Shown here: piece by piece, positions 1-6,603 of the stretch
Layout of the letters: every line of letters starts with the position of its first letter
Position numbering within the stretch: the first letter of the stretch is position 1
Source: Prevotella sp.
GTDB taxonomy: Bacteria; Bacteroidota; Bacteroidia; Bacteroidales; Bacteroidaceae
DNA: 18,736 nt
Assembly: GCA_017428805.1 (NCBI GenBank)
Contig: JAFRQC010000007.1
Span: 1-18,736, forward strand
Direction of reading: 5' to 3'
Position numbers and translations under genes: made by a program
Notes under the pieces: model-generated
Database searches by the model: none
What the model saw: the letters and a program-made list of their open reading frames with translations, nothing else
What the model was told of the DNA's origin: nothing

Positions 1-72
1 ATATCCACCACCGAGGGTGAATATGCCAATCTTAAAGAAGGTCTTGAACGATTCCCAATAAATATTGTTCAC
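1..72 (-). CDS. Chromate transporter family protein, N-terminal fragment
   Basis: The first 24 codons are visible; the rest lies outside the window. The translation contains WESFKTFFKIGIFTLGGGY, which matches the start of the first membrane segment of CHR-family (ChrA) transporters, where a FFKIGLFTFGGGYA-like stretch is typical. Members move chromate or related anions across the inner membrane, but the true substrate in Bacteroidales is unknown. The only reasonable start in view is a GTG at 72-70, because the frame is closed upstream by the purL stop codon at 87-85. The gene is in the same frame as purL, 12 nt after its stop, and probably co-transcribed with it. The GTG lies within a purine-rich repeat that may serve as the ribosome entry region. 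The family call rests on about 20 residues but they are characteristic. Confidence 0.75.
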   Translation of the reverse strand, partial: MNNIYWESFKTFFKIGIFTLGGGY

Positions 73-100
73 CTTTTCACCTTTTTACCTTTTCACCTTT
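71..100 (-). repeat. Purine-rich short tandem repeat at purL/chromate-transporter junction
   Basis: On the minus strand this is about four copies of an 8-nt unit of the form AAAAGGTG/AAAAGGTA, or two copies of a 16-nt unit. It encodes the last residues of PurL (KVKR), supplies its TAA stop, and runs up to the GTG start of the next gene. Seen directly in the sequence; the function is unknown. It could act as an A/G-rich ribosome entry site. Confidence 0.75.
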
Positions 101-3100
101 GTCTCGACCCATTTGCGGGCATTGACGAAGGCCTCGATCCACGGAGTCACCTCATCCTGACGACGGTTGGCGGGATACCAGGCGTTCTGCCAAGGGAAGA
201 AAGCACGCTCCAGGTGCGGCATCATACAGAGATGACGACCGTCGGCCGAGCAGATACCAGCCACGTTGTAGTCAGAGCCGTTGGGGTTGGCGGGATAGCC
301 TTCGTAATTATACTTGGCAATCACGTTATAGCTGTTCTCAGTCTCAGGCAGATGGAACTTGCCCTCGCCGTGAGCCACCCAGAGGCCGAGCTTTGAACCA
401 CTGAGCGAACCGAACATCACACTATTGTTCTGCGGGATATTGAGGCAGATGAACTCACTCTCGAACTTATGCGAGTCATTGTGAAGCATCTTCGCGCCTT
501 TCGCGCCAGTAAGTCCGAGCTCCACCATCAGCTGGCAACCGTTACAGATACCCAGCGACAGCGTGTCCTCACGGGCATAGAACTTATCTAGAGCTTCCTT
601 GGCCTTGGGGTTGAAGAGGAAGGCACCAGCCCAACCCTTGGCTGATCCGAGCACGTCGGAATTAGAGAAGCCGCCACAGAAGACAATCAGGTTCACCTCT
701 TCCAGTGTCTCACGACCCGTAATCAAATCCGTCATCATCACGTCCTTCACGTCGAAGCCGGCGAGATAGAGCATATAAGCCATCTCGCGCTCGCCATTCG
801 TTCCTTTCTCACGGATGATGGCTGCCTTCACACCAGAGGCCTCACGACGGTTGGGATTCAAGCCGTATTGTGCCAGCTTGCCTGTAAAGCCCTTGGGGAA
901 CTTCATCTCTAACGGCTGGTTCTTATAGTTCTCAAAGCGCTCCTTGGCCTTGCCGTTGAAGCTCTGCTTGCGGTCAAGCAGATAGGAGGTCTTAAACCAG
1001 GTGTCGCGGAGGGCATCGATGTCGAAGCTCTTCTCTTCGTCGCCAGCCTTGACCACTATCTCACGGCTGTTCTCCACAGGATAGCCGATCTTGGCAAAGC
1101 CGACACCCAGGTCTTCCATCAGTTCTTTGAACTCGAACTTATGCTCGTCGCTCACCTGAATCACCACACCAGGATTCTCTGCAAACAGCGCCTTCACCAC
1201 GTCGCCGTCCTTGCAGATGTCGTGCAGATTGATATGCAGACCGCCCTTCGTGTTGGCGAAGCACATCTCTAACAGCGTCGTAATCAGACCACCAGCCGAG
1301 ATATCGTGACCAGCCATGATCCAGCCCTTCTTGATCAACTCCTGAATGGCGTTGAAGGCATCGCAGAAATACTCGGGATTCTTCACCGTCGGCACATCGT
1401 CGCCCACCTTGCCTAAGCTCTGTGCGAAGGCAGAACCACCCAAGTGCTGCTCGTCGAACGAGAAGTCGATGTGGTAGAGCGAGGCGTTCTTGTCGTTGAC
1501 GACGACGGGGCTCACCACCTTCTTAATATCTGATACCTCACCACCAGCCGAGACGATGACCGTTCCTGGAGAGATGATCTTCTCGCCGTTGGGGTACTGC
1601 TGACTCAACGACAGCGAGTCCTTACCCGTCGGCACGTTGATATGCAGGTCGCAGCAGAAATCACTCAGCGCCTTCACGCCTTCGTAAAGACGGGCATCCT
1701 CACCCTCCTGAGAGCGACAGGGCCACATCCAGTTGGCTGAGAGCGAGATGGAGTCCATACCGTCGGCCATCGGCGCCCAGACAAGGTTCGTAAGTGCCTC
1801 GGCCACAGAGAGCACAGAGCCTGCTGCAGGATTGGCCAGGCCAGCCTGAGGCGCATGACCCAAAGCGGTGGCGATACCCTTCTCACCACGATAGTCGAGG
1901 GCTACGACACCACAGTCGCTCAACGGCAACTGGATCTCACCCTGACACTGCTGACGGGCAATCTTACCAGTCACTGAACGGTCCACCTTGTTCGTCAGCC
2001 AGTCCTTACAAGCCACAGCCTCCAACTGGAGCACGCGCTCAAGATATTCCTCAATCTTATCCTGACTGTAGGTCACGTTCTCATAGTGACGTTCTACGGT
2101 GTTGTCCCTCATGATGGTCTTCGGCGAGTGTCCGAACATCTGGGCCACGTCGAGGTCAAAGGGCTTCACGCCGTCGCCCTGCTTGAATGAGAAGTGGGCA
2201 TCGCCCGTCGTCTCACCCACCACATACAGCGGCGCACGCTCACGCTCTGCAATCTTGCGGACATGCTCGATATGCTTCTCGTCGATCAGCAGTCCCATGC
2301 GCTCCTGGCTCTCGTTAGCAATGATCTCCTTGCTCGAGAGCGTCTTGTCGCCGATGGGCAGCTTGGTCATGTCAATCTCACCGCCACACTCCTCAACGAG
2401 CTCAGACAGACAGTTCAGGTGACCAGCTGATCCGTGGTCGTGGATAGACACCACAGGGTTCACATCCTCCTCGCAGAGGGCACGCACCAGGTTGTAGGCG
2501 CGCTTCTGCATCTCAGGGTTAGCGCGCTGAACGGCATTCAGCTCGATACCGTTCGAATAGCGGCCCGTATCAACGGATGACACACTACCGCCACCCAGTC
2601 CGATGCGGTAGTTATCACCACCAACGACCACCACTTTGTTACCCTTCTGGGGCTCCTTCTTCAGGCAGTCGCGCTTGGTGCCATAACCCACACCGCCAGC
2701 GAGCATAATCACCTTGTCGTAGGCATATTTCGTATCGTTGGGCTCCTGATGCTCAAACGTCAGCAGCGAACCGCAGATCAGCGGCTGGCCGAACTTATTA
2801 CCAAAGTCTGAAGCACCATTCGAGGCCTTGATCAGTATCTGCTCAGGCGTCTGATACAGCCACTGGCGCACAGGCAAGATGTCCTCCCAGTCTCTGGTAA
2901 TCTCCTTCCTCGTTCCTCCTTTCTCGTTCCTCGAAATGTCCTCGTCCTCAAGTCTCGGATACGCCGTCATATAGACCGCCGTACCTGCTATCGGCCAGCT
3001 TCCGACGCCGCCGCCCATACGGTCGCGGATCTCACCGCCTGTTCCTGTGGAGGCTCCGTTGAATGGCTCCACCGTCGTGGGGAAGTTATGCGTCTCAGCC

Positions 3101-3834
3101 TTCAGCGAGATGACGCTCTCGATGTCCTTTATGCGGAACCAGTCGCTCGTGCTCTGGTCCTTCGGTGCAAACTGCTCAACGACAGGTCCTTGGGCAAATG
3201 CCACATTATCTTTATAGGCCGAAAGAATCTTGTTGGGGTTCTCCTGCGTGGTCTTCTTGATCATCGCGAAGAGCGAACTCTCCATCTCCTTGCCGTCGAT
3301 GATAAAGGTTCCGCCGAAGATCTTATGACGGCAGTGCTCAGAGTTGATCTGTGCGAAGCCGAAGATCTCAGAATCAGTCAGCGGACGGCCGTTCTGCTTC
3401 TCCAGTCCGTGCAGGTATTCGATCTCCTCAGGGCTCAGGGCCAGACCTTCCTGCTCGTTGTATTCCTCCAGATTGTCCACGTACTTGATGGGCTCCGGCT
3501 TGATGTTGATGGTGAAGATGCCCTGGTTGAGGCCGTTGTACATGCGTTGCAGCATAGGGTCGTGGTCGGCATCCTCGCTGGCTACGGGGAAATATTCCTC
3601 GATGCGGCTGATGCCCTTGAGGCCCATGTTCTGGGTGATTTCTACGGCGTTGGTGGACCACGGGGTCACCATCTCACGGCGCGGACCTACGAAGAATCCG
3701 TCGAGCTGGTCTGCATCAAGCAGCGTTGCCTCGCCGTAAAGCCAGGTTAATTCCTTGATTTCCTGTTCACTGAGTGCGTGATCGATCTCTGTGGCGATCA
3801 CTGATTTCTGTGGGGTCTGAAAGAAGCGTATCAT
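85..3834 (-). CDS. purL: Phosphoribosylformylglycinamidine synthase (FGAM synthase, PurL, long single-chain form)
   Basis: This enzyme makes formylglycinamidine ribonucleotide from formylglycinamide ribonucleotide, ATP and glutamine, the fourth step of purine synthesis in the cytoplasm. At 1249 aa it is the large form that fuses PurS-, PurL- and PurQ-like parts, close to the length of about 1295 aa in E. coli. Visible parts are an N-terminal PurS-like region, a linker with the NSEHCRHK motif near 165, a first AIR-synthase-like half with AETHNFPTTVEPFNGASTG near 247-266, a second half, and a C-terminal class I glutamine amidotransferase. The amidotransferase has its nucleophile at Cys1097 (GICNGCQ) and His1207/Glu1209 in MPHLER. 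The ATG at 3834 gives a normal N-terminus (MIRFFQTP). A basic/acidic stretch near residues 300-312 is encoded by a purine-rich repeat and looks like an insertion. The C-terminal KVKR also comes from a repeat. Confidence 0.97.
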   Translation of the reverse strand: MIRFFQTPQKSVIATEIDHALSEQEIKELTWLYGEATLLDADQLDGFFVGPRREMVTPWSTNAVEITQNMGLKGISRIEEYFPVASEDADHDPMLQRMYNGLNQGIFTINIKPEPIKYVDNLEEYNEQEGLALSPEEIEYLHGLEKQNGRPLTDSEIFGFAQINSEHCRHKIFGGTFIIDGKEMESSLFAMIKKTTQENPNKILSAYKDNVAFAQGPVVEQFAPKDQSTSDWFRIKDIESVISLKAETHNFPTTVEPFNGASTGTGGEIRDRMGGGVGSWPIAGTAVYMTAYPRLEDEDISRNEKGGTRKEITRDWEDILPVRQWLYQTPEQILIKASNGASDFGNKFGQPLICGSLLTFEHQEPNDTKYAYDKVIMLAGGVGYGTKRDCLKKEPQKGNKVVVVGGDNYRIGLGGGSVSSVDTGRYSNGIELNAVQRANPEMQKRAYNLVRALCEEDVNPVVSIHDHGSAGHLNCLSELVEECGGEIDMTKLPIGDKTLSSKEIIANESQERMGLLIDEKHIEHVRKIAERERAPLYVVGETTGDAHFSFKQGDGVKPFDLDVAQMFGHSPKTIMRDNTVERHYENVTYSQDKIEEYLERVLQLEAVACKDWLTNKVDRSVTGKIARQQCQGEIQLPLSDCGVVALDYRGEKGIATALGHAPQAGLANPAAGSVLSVAEALTNLVWAPMADGMDSISLSANWMWPCRSQEGEDARLYEGVKALSDFCCDLHINVPTGKDSLSLSQQYPNGEKIISPGTVIVSAGGEVSDIKKVVSPVVVNDKNASLYHIDFSFDEQHLGGSAFAQSLGKVGDDVPTVKNPEYFCDAFNAIQELIKKGWIMAGHDISAGGLITTLLEMCFANTKGGLHINLHDICKDGDVVKALFAENPGVVIQVSDEHKFEFKELMEDLGVGFAKIGYPVENSREIVVKAGDEEKSFDIDALRDTWFKTSYLLDRKQSFNGKAKERFENYKNQPLEMKFPKGFTGKLAQYGLNPNRREASGVKAAIIREKGTNGEREMAYMLYLAGFDVKDVMMTDLITGRETLEEVNLIVFCGGFSNSDVLGSAKGWAGAFLFNPKAKEALDKFYAREDTLSLGICNGCQLMVELGLTGAKGAKMLHNDSHKFESEFICLNIPQNNSVMFGSLSGSKLGLWVAHGEGKFHLPETENSYNVIAKYNYEGYPANPNGSDYNVAGICSADGRHLCMMPHLERAFFPWQNAWYPANRRQDEVTPWIEAFVNARKWVETKVKR
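2902..2933 (-). repeat. Purine-rich repeat inside purL
   Basis: The minus strand is an almost pure A/G tract in which GAGGAACGAG occurs twice with a 14-nt offset (plus-strand copies at 2909-2918 and 2923-2932). It encodes ISRNEKGGTRKE, a charged stretch between the conserved segments ending MTAYPRL and starting RDWEDILPV. The frame stays open, so it is carried as an in-frame protein insertion, probably in a surface loop. The repeat is seen directly; that it is an insertion relative to relatives is inferred from memory of the family. Confidence 0.6.
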
Positions 3835-3866
3835 ACCTTATTAATGCTTTGTTTTGAATTTGCATG

Positions 3867-3874
3867 CAAAGGTA
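3867..3874 (-). promoter_or_regulatory. Predicted -7 element of purL promoter
   Basis: On the minus strand TACCTTTG fits the Bacteroidetes -7 consensus TANNTTTG. It lies 33 nt before the purL ATG, leaving a leader of about 25 nt. No good TTTG box is found at the expected -33 spacing (only TGTT near 3898-3895), so this is a partial match. Confidence 0.5.
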
Positions 3875-4017
3875 CTTATTTTTTTAGACATAAGAACATA
3901 AGAACGGATAATTTTTCCCCTTTTATTTATTGCAATGTTAATGACCGTTATAATCGCCCCGTTTATATTAAAGAAGTATAAATCGAAGTGACTCCTTTCC
4001 AAGATTTTCCCCTTTTG

Positions 4018-4048
4018 GTTGTTATAAGAGTAGAAAGGTATAATTTTG
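4018..4048 (+). promoter_or_regulatory. Predicted promoter of the first lipoprotein gene
   Basis: TAATTTTG at 4041-4048 matches the Bacteroidetes -7 consensus TANNTTTG. A GTTG at 4018-4021 (N19 spacing) or a TTTG at 4014-4017 (N23) may be the -33 box. The start codon is only 15 nt beyond the -7 box, so the leader is very short. Confidence 0.5.
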
Positions 4049-4063
4049 CAATAAAACGTTAGG

Positions 4064-4894
4064 ATGATGAGAAAAAGCTTTTTCTATGCGATGGCAGCCC
4101 TGCTGATGATGGCCTTGGTGGGTTGCAGCGATGATGACGGGCTGGGAGCTTCGGAACTGTGTCATGCTTGGTATTGGCGTGATGAGATGCCAAAGAACTA
4201 TTATGACCTCGTGGTCTATAAAAACAACGGCACCATTGAGTCCGTAGCCATCATCAATACGGATGACGGCCCCAGGAAGAAAGACTTGAATCACGGCAGT
4301 TATAGTCTCAACGGCGACCGTCTTACCTGCAGATGGGATGGTATTGAGGATCCCTTTACATATCGGATCGTCATCGAGAAGACTGGCGAAGACGGCTACA
4401 CCATGTATCAGTATAGCGACGGCGAGAAAACCCAATCGTGGTATAACACCTTCTATACCTCAGACAATATGGACAACACCTATCTCAACACCCCAGCCTA
4501 TGATGACGAAACGGATTATGCTGAGACTCTTGATGGCAGGTGGCAATTGGTGAAAGCCGATTATGGGTATGGAGGAGTTAAGAAATATGAGGCAGGCCAG
4601 ACCATATTGAAGATTAATTTGGCTGACATGACTATGACGGTCAGTCATTCAAAAGAAGGAGCGGATGATACCTTCCTCAAGAGTGGCGTGTATTCATTTA
4701 CGACTGCCACCGAACAGAGTCGGATATATACATACAAGTGGGTGGATGAAGAGCATCAGGTCATTAAAATCAAGGTGACAGACGAATTTGGCGACCACGA
4801 ACATAAATACATGTACTCCGTTAAAGATGGAATGCTGTACTTCGATGGCGGTGTAGCTTACGATGGCGATGGCTATCTTTTCAGAAGATATTAA
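4064..4894 (+). CDS. Putative lipoprotein, function unknown
   Basis: The product (276 aa) starts with a lipoprotein signal (residues 1-21, lipobox LVGC, followed by SDDDG), so it is expected to be lipid-anchored in the cell envelope. An acidic patch right after the Cys often accompanies surface export in Bacteroidetes. Two similar-sized regions follow, roughly 28-125 and 155-276. Each is rich in aromatic residues and short beta-strand-like runs, and the second opens with LDGRWQLVKADYGYG, which resembles lipocalin-like lipoproteins of this phylum. This is a fold guess, not an identification. Either ATG of the MM pair could be the start; the first is used. It stands alone, divergent from purL, with its own promoter. 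Confidence 0.8.
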   Translation: MMRKSFFYAMAALLMMALVGCSDDDGLGASELCHAWYWRDEMPKNYYDLVVYKNNGTIESVAIINTDDGPRKKDLNHGSYSLNGDRLTCRWDGIEDPFTYRIVIEKTGEDGYTMYQYSDGEKTQSWYNTFYTSDNMDNTYLNTPAYDDETDYAETLDGRWQLVKADYGYGGVKKYEAGQTILKINLADMTMTVSHSKEGADDTFLKSGVYSFTTATEQSRIYTYKWVDEEHQVIKIKVTDEFGDHEHKYMYSVKDGMLYFDGGVAYDGDGYLFRRY

Positions 4895-4915
4895 TGGGCT
4901 CCGTTCTTCTTTTGT

Positions 4916-4940
4916 AAGCAAATTTCAAAACTCTTTGCTT
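4916..4940 (+). terminator. Weak candidate terminator after first lipoprotein gene
   Basis: A 7-bp perfect stem (AAGCAAA / TTTGCTT) with an 11-nt loop lies 22 nt after the stop codon and is followed by a short pyrimidine run (TCTTC). The stem is A/T-rich and the U-tract poor, so this is tentative. Confidence 0.3.
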
Positions 4941-4995
4941 TCTTCGCAGTGATTGTGCATATATCTGATAATCAGAGTTTTATGAACACACAGAT

Positions 4996-5083
4996 TTTGG
5001 ACTAAGGAAACTCGGACTTTGGGCTAAGGAAACTGGGACTTTCCCCTAACGAAACTCCCACTTTACAGCCTGTAAAGTCCGAG
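4996..5083. repeat. Array of four 22-bp imperfect tandem units
   Basis: Units begin at 4996, 5018, 5040 and 5062, each opening with TTT. Units 1 and 2 are nearly the same (TTTGGNCTAAGGAAACTNGGAC), unit 3 is a variant with C-runs, and unit 4 is diverged but keeps the 22-bp length. AAACTCGGACTTT at 5008-5020 recurs as its exact reverse complement at 5074-5086, so the array is bounded by a 13-bp inverted repeat. The last part also forms a perfect 8-bp hairpin (5060-5067 with 5071-5078). Seen directly; no known function is assigned. Confidence 0.8.
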
Positions 5084-5162
5084 TTTGCAACGTGAAGTTT
5101 GATTTTGTAAAACAATTTAACTATAACTGCTCTGTCGGCTTAGATCGCCTGAAAGCAGAAAA

Positions 5163-5447
5163 ATGACAATTATGACAAATGACAGTGTCATCTTTTGCAC
5201 TTAAGAACCACAAACGAAAATACAACACGAAGGCAAAAAATCAATGCCGTTTGCGGTTCTTATGAAAAAACAGACTATGATTTTACTATCTATATAGATT
5301 ATATTATATATTTATATATAATATAATTAAAATAAACAATATAATAATATCGCTTCACTAATTTTTCAGCTTCGTGTCGTATTTTACCTTGATACAAACA
5401 AATGTCGTGTCCCAGAATCTGACACTGTCATTTGTCAGAATTGTCAT
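5163..5447. repeat. Foldback / MITE-like element with 28-bp inverted ends
   Basis: Positions 5163-5190 and 5420-5447 are inverted repeats matching at 27 of 28 positions (ATGACAATT.TGACAAATGA and onward). Inside them a second, collinear inverted pair (5217-5232 with 5370-5385, 15 of 16) makes the whole segment an imperfect long palindrome. A third pair (5202-5216 with 5248-5262, 14 of 15) forms a separate hairpin. The core around 5290-5350 is almost purely A and T. Each 28-bp end also contains a short palindrome (ATGACAGTGTCAT at 5179-5191). No open frame or target duplication is seen. Possible natures are a non-autonomous mobile element, an invertible segment, or a structured RNA locus. Confidence 0.7.
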
Positions 5448-5579
5448 ACTTCGATAAATTTTTTGCTTTGGGGTTAGGAAAACGGGCTCCTTATTCGTTA
5501 TATAGACAGAGTGAGGCCTTAGAATGAGAAAGGGTTGAAGCTCTACAACAAAATGTATCATTTAAAAAAAAGTACGAGT

Positions 5580-6011
5580 ATGAAAAGGAATTTGTTTTTT
5601 GTGATTGGTGCTATGCTGCTAATGATGGCAGGCACGATGATGACAGCTTGCAGCAGTGACGACGATGTCGTAAAGCCTGAAACTCCTGTGTCTGGTTATG
5701 GGACGCGCCAGCTGCCTAAGCAGGCTGACTTTGTCAAGACGATGACTGACGTGGGCTATCTCTGGTGTGACAAGGTGGATAATACGTGGTACATTAAAGC
5801 CGACTATCATGGGCCAGAGATTGTTTGTGACGGTGGAAACATCTTCTATCTGTATGACCTGCCTGCTGAGTATCAGAAAGAAGGCCTGAAAGTGAATGCC
5901 ACGTTGGATTGCTACACCTTCCGCCATTTCGATGAGGATGTAGTAGTTACCATTTTTGCCGGCTGGGACTATTATGATGCAGTACTCAAGCAGATAGAGA
6001 TTGTGGAATAG
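5580..6011 (+). CDS. Small putative lipoprotein, function unknown
   Basis: The product (143 aa) has a basic start (MKRN), a hydrophobic segment and the lipobox MTAC followed by SSDDD, so it should be a lipid-anchored envelope protein. The mature part has three Cys besides the lipobox Cys and many aromatic residues, and ends in a likely beta-strand region. I do not recognise a family. The ATG at 5580 is chosen because it places the signal peptide at the N-terminus; TTG 5535 or ATG 5553 would add up to 15 residues that do not fit a signal peptide. The gene lies 132 bp downstream of the foldback element and is followed by a hairpin. Confidence 0.75.
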   Translation: MKRNLFFVIGAMLLMMAGTMMTACSSDDDVVKPETPVSGYGTRQLPKQADFVKTMTDVGYLWCDKVDNTWYIKADYHGPEIVCDGGNIFYLYDLPAEYQKEGLKVNATLDCYTFRHFDEDVVVTIFAGWDYYDAVLKQIEIVE

Positions 6012-6023
6012 TACCCTAACACC

Positions 6024-6052
6024 GTGCCGTCTCCAGATGATGGAGGCGGCAC
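6024..6052 (+). terminator. Hairpin after the small lipoprotein gene
   Basis: A 12-bp G/C-rich stem (GTGCCGTCTCCA with TGGAGGCGGCAC, one U-G pair) closes on a 5-nt loop, 12 nt after the stop codon. The downstream sequence is A-rich rather than U-rich, so termination may be weak or work mainly on the opposite strand. Confidence 0.55.
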
Positions 6053-6068
6053 GAAAATTACATAAAAA

Positions 6069-6100
6069 TTTGGATGGTTGAGTCCTTTTATGTACCTTTG
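6069..6100 (+). promoter_or_regulatory. Promoter of the ECF sigma / anti-sigma / receptor operon
   Basis: TTTG at 6069-6072, a 20-nt spacer, and TACCTTTG at 6093-6100 fit the Bacteroidetes consensus TTTG-N19-21-TANNTTTG. The ATG of the sigma gene begins only 9 nt after the -7 box, so the transcript should have almost no leader. Confidence 0.75.
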
Positions 6101-6108
6101 CATTAGGA

Positions 6109-6603
6109 ATGACAGGTAAGACAATAATAGAACAATTATTTATCGGTTGCCGTCAGCGGATGCTTGCTGTAGCGAGGCTGATGCTAAAGAATGATGATGA
6201 TGCGAATGATGCTGTGAGCGATGTGTTTTTTAAACTCACCGAAGGTTCGCTGAGAGTGCCTGCAGACCATCCCGAAAACTATCTTATGGCGACTGTCCGC
6301 AATCTGTGTTTAGACCGTATTCGCCTTATGACCCTGCACGAACGGTTGGAGCGCAGAATAACGCTCTCTGACAATGATCAGGCATACGGTGAAAGCGAAC
6401 GGGAACGAATTGCGGAGATGATCGACTATGCAGAGCGAACCTTCTCCAAACAGACTTGGCGTGTATTCCAACTACGCTTCGACGAGGGGCTGTTGTATAG
6501 GGAGATTGCAGAGCGGTTAGGCATCAGTGAGGTGGCAGTCTATAAGCACCTTGCTGAGGCGCTCAAGAAACTAAAAGAGAAATACAATCCGACAAGAAGA
6601 TGA
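6109..6603 (+). CDS. ECF (sigma-70 family, extracytoplasmic function) RNA polymerase sigma factor
   Basis: The 164-aa protein has the ECF layout: region 2 at about 11-75 (with NDDDANDAVSDVFFKL and ENYLMATVRNLCLDR) and region 4 at about 105-155. A helix-turn-helix (YREIAERLGISEVAVYKHL) at 130-148 should bind the -35 part of target promoters. It resembles the Bacteroidetes FecI-like ECFs that work with FecR-type anti-sigma factors. The stop overlaps the next start (ATGA), so translation is coupled to the anti-sigma gene. The likely targets include this operon, but the promoter in front matches the housekeeping consensus. Confidence 0.93.
   Translation: MTGKTIIEQLFIGCRQRMLAVARLMLKNDDDANDAVSDVFFKLTEGSLRVPADHPENYLMATVRNLCLDRIRLMTLHERLERRITLSDNDQAYGESERERIAEMIDYAERTFSKQTWRVFQLRFDEGLLYREIAERLGISEVAVYKHLAEALKKLKEKYNPTRR

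Larger units (their letters stand above)
4895..5579. other. Gene-poor interval between the two lipoprotein genes
   Basis: No convincing gene is present in this interval. It contains a weak terminator-like hairpin just after the first lipoprotein gene, an array of four 22-bp units (4996-5083), and an inverted-repeat-bounded element with an A/T-only core (5163-5447). A further 130 bp precede the second lipoprotein gene, in which I see no clear TANNTTTG box. Short open frames here lack coding character. Confidence 0.7.

Noticed and set aside
3088..3750. 220-aa open frame on the plus strand inside purL
   Set aside because: It is fully antisense to a well-supported PurL and has no recognisable domain or promoter; it arises from codon structure on the other strand.
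4694..4921. 75-aa minus-strand frame over the end of the first lipoprotein gene
   Set aside because: Mostly antisense to a gene with a clear lipoprotein signal; no independent support.
4996..5083. CRISPR array
   Set aside because: The 22-bp units are contiguous, imperfect and without unique spacers, and no cas genes are near.
5163..5447. Complete insertion sequence
   Set aside because: There are inverted ends but no transposase frame and no target-site duplication; at most a non-autonomous element.
5358..5561. 67-aa minus-strand frame between the lipoprotein genes
   Set aside because: It crosses the right inverted end of the foldback element and has no recognisable family, signal peptide or ribosome site.
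5535..5579. N-terminal extension of the small lipoprotein (TTG 5535 or ATG 5553)
   Set aside because: The added polar residues would precede the signal peptide, which is normally at the very start.
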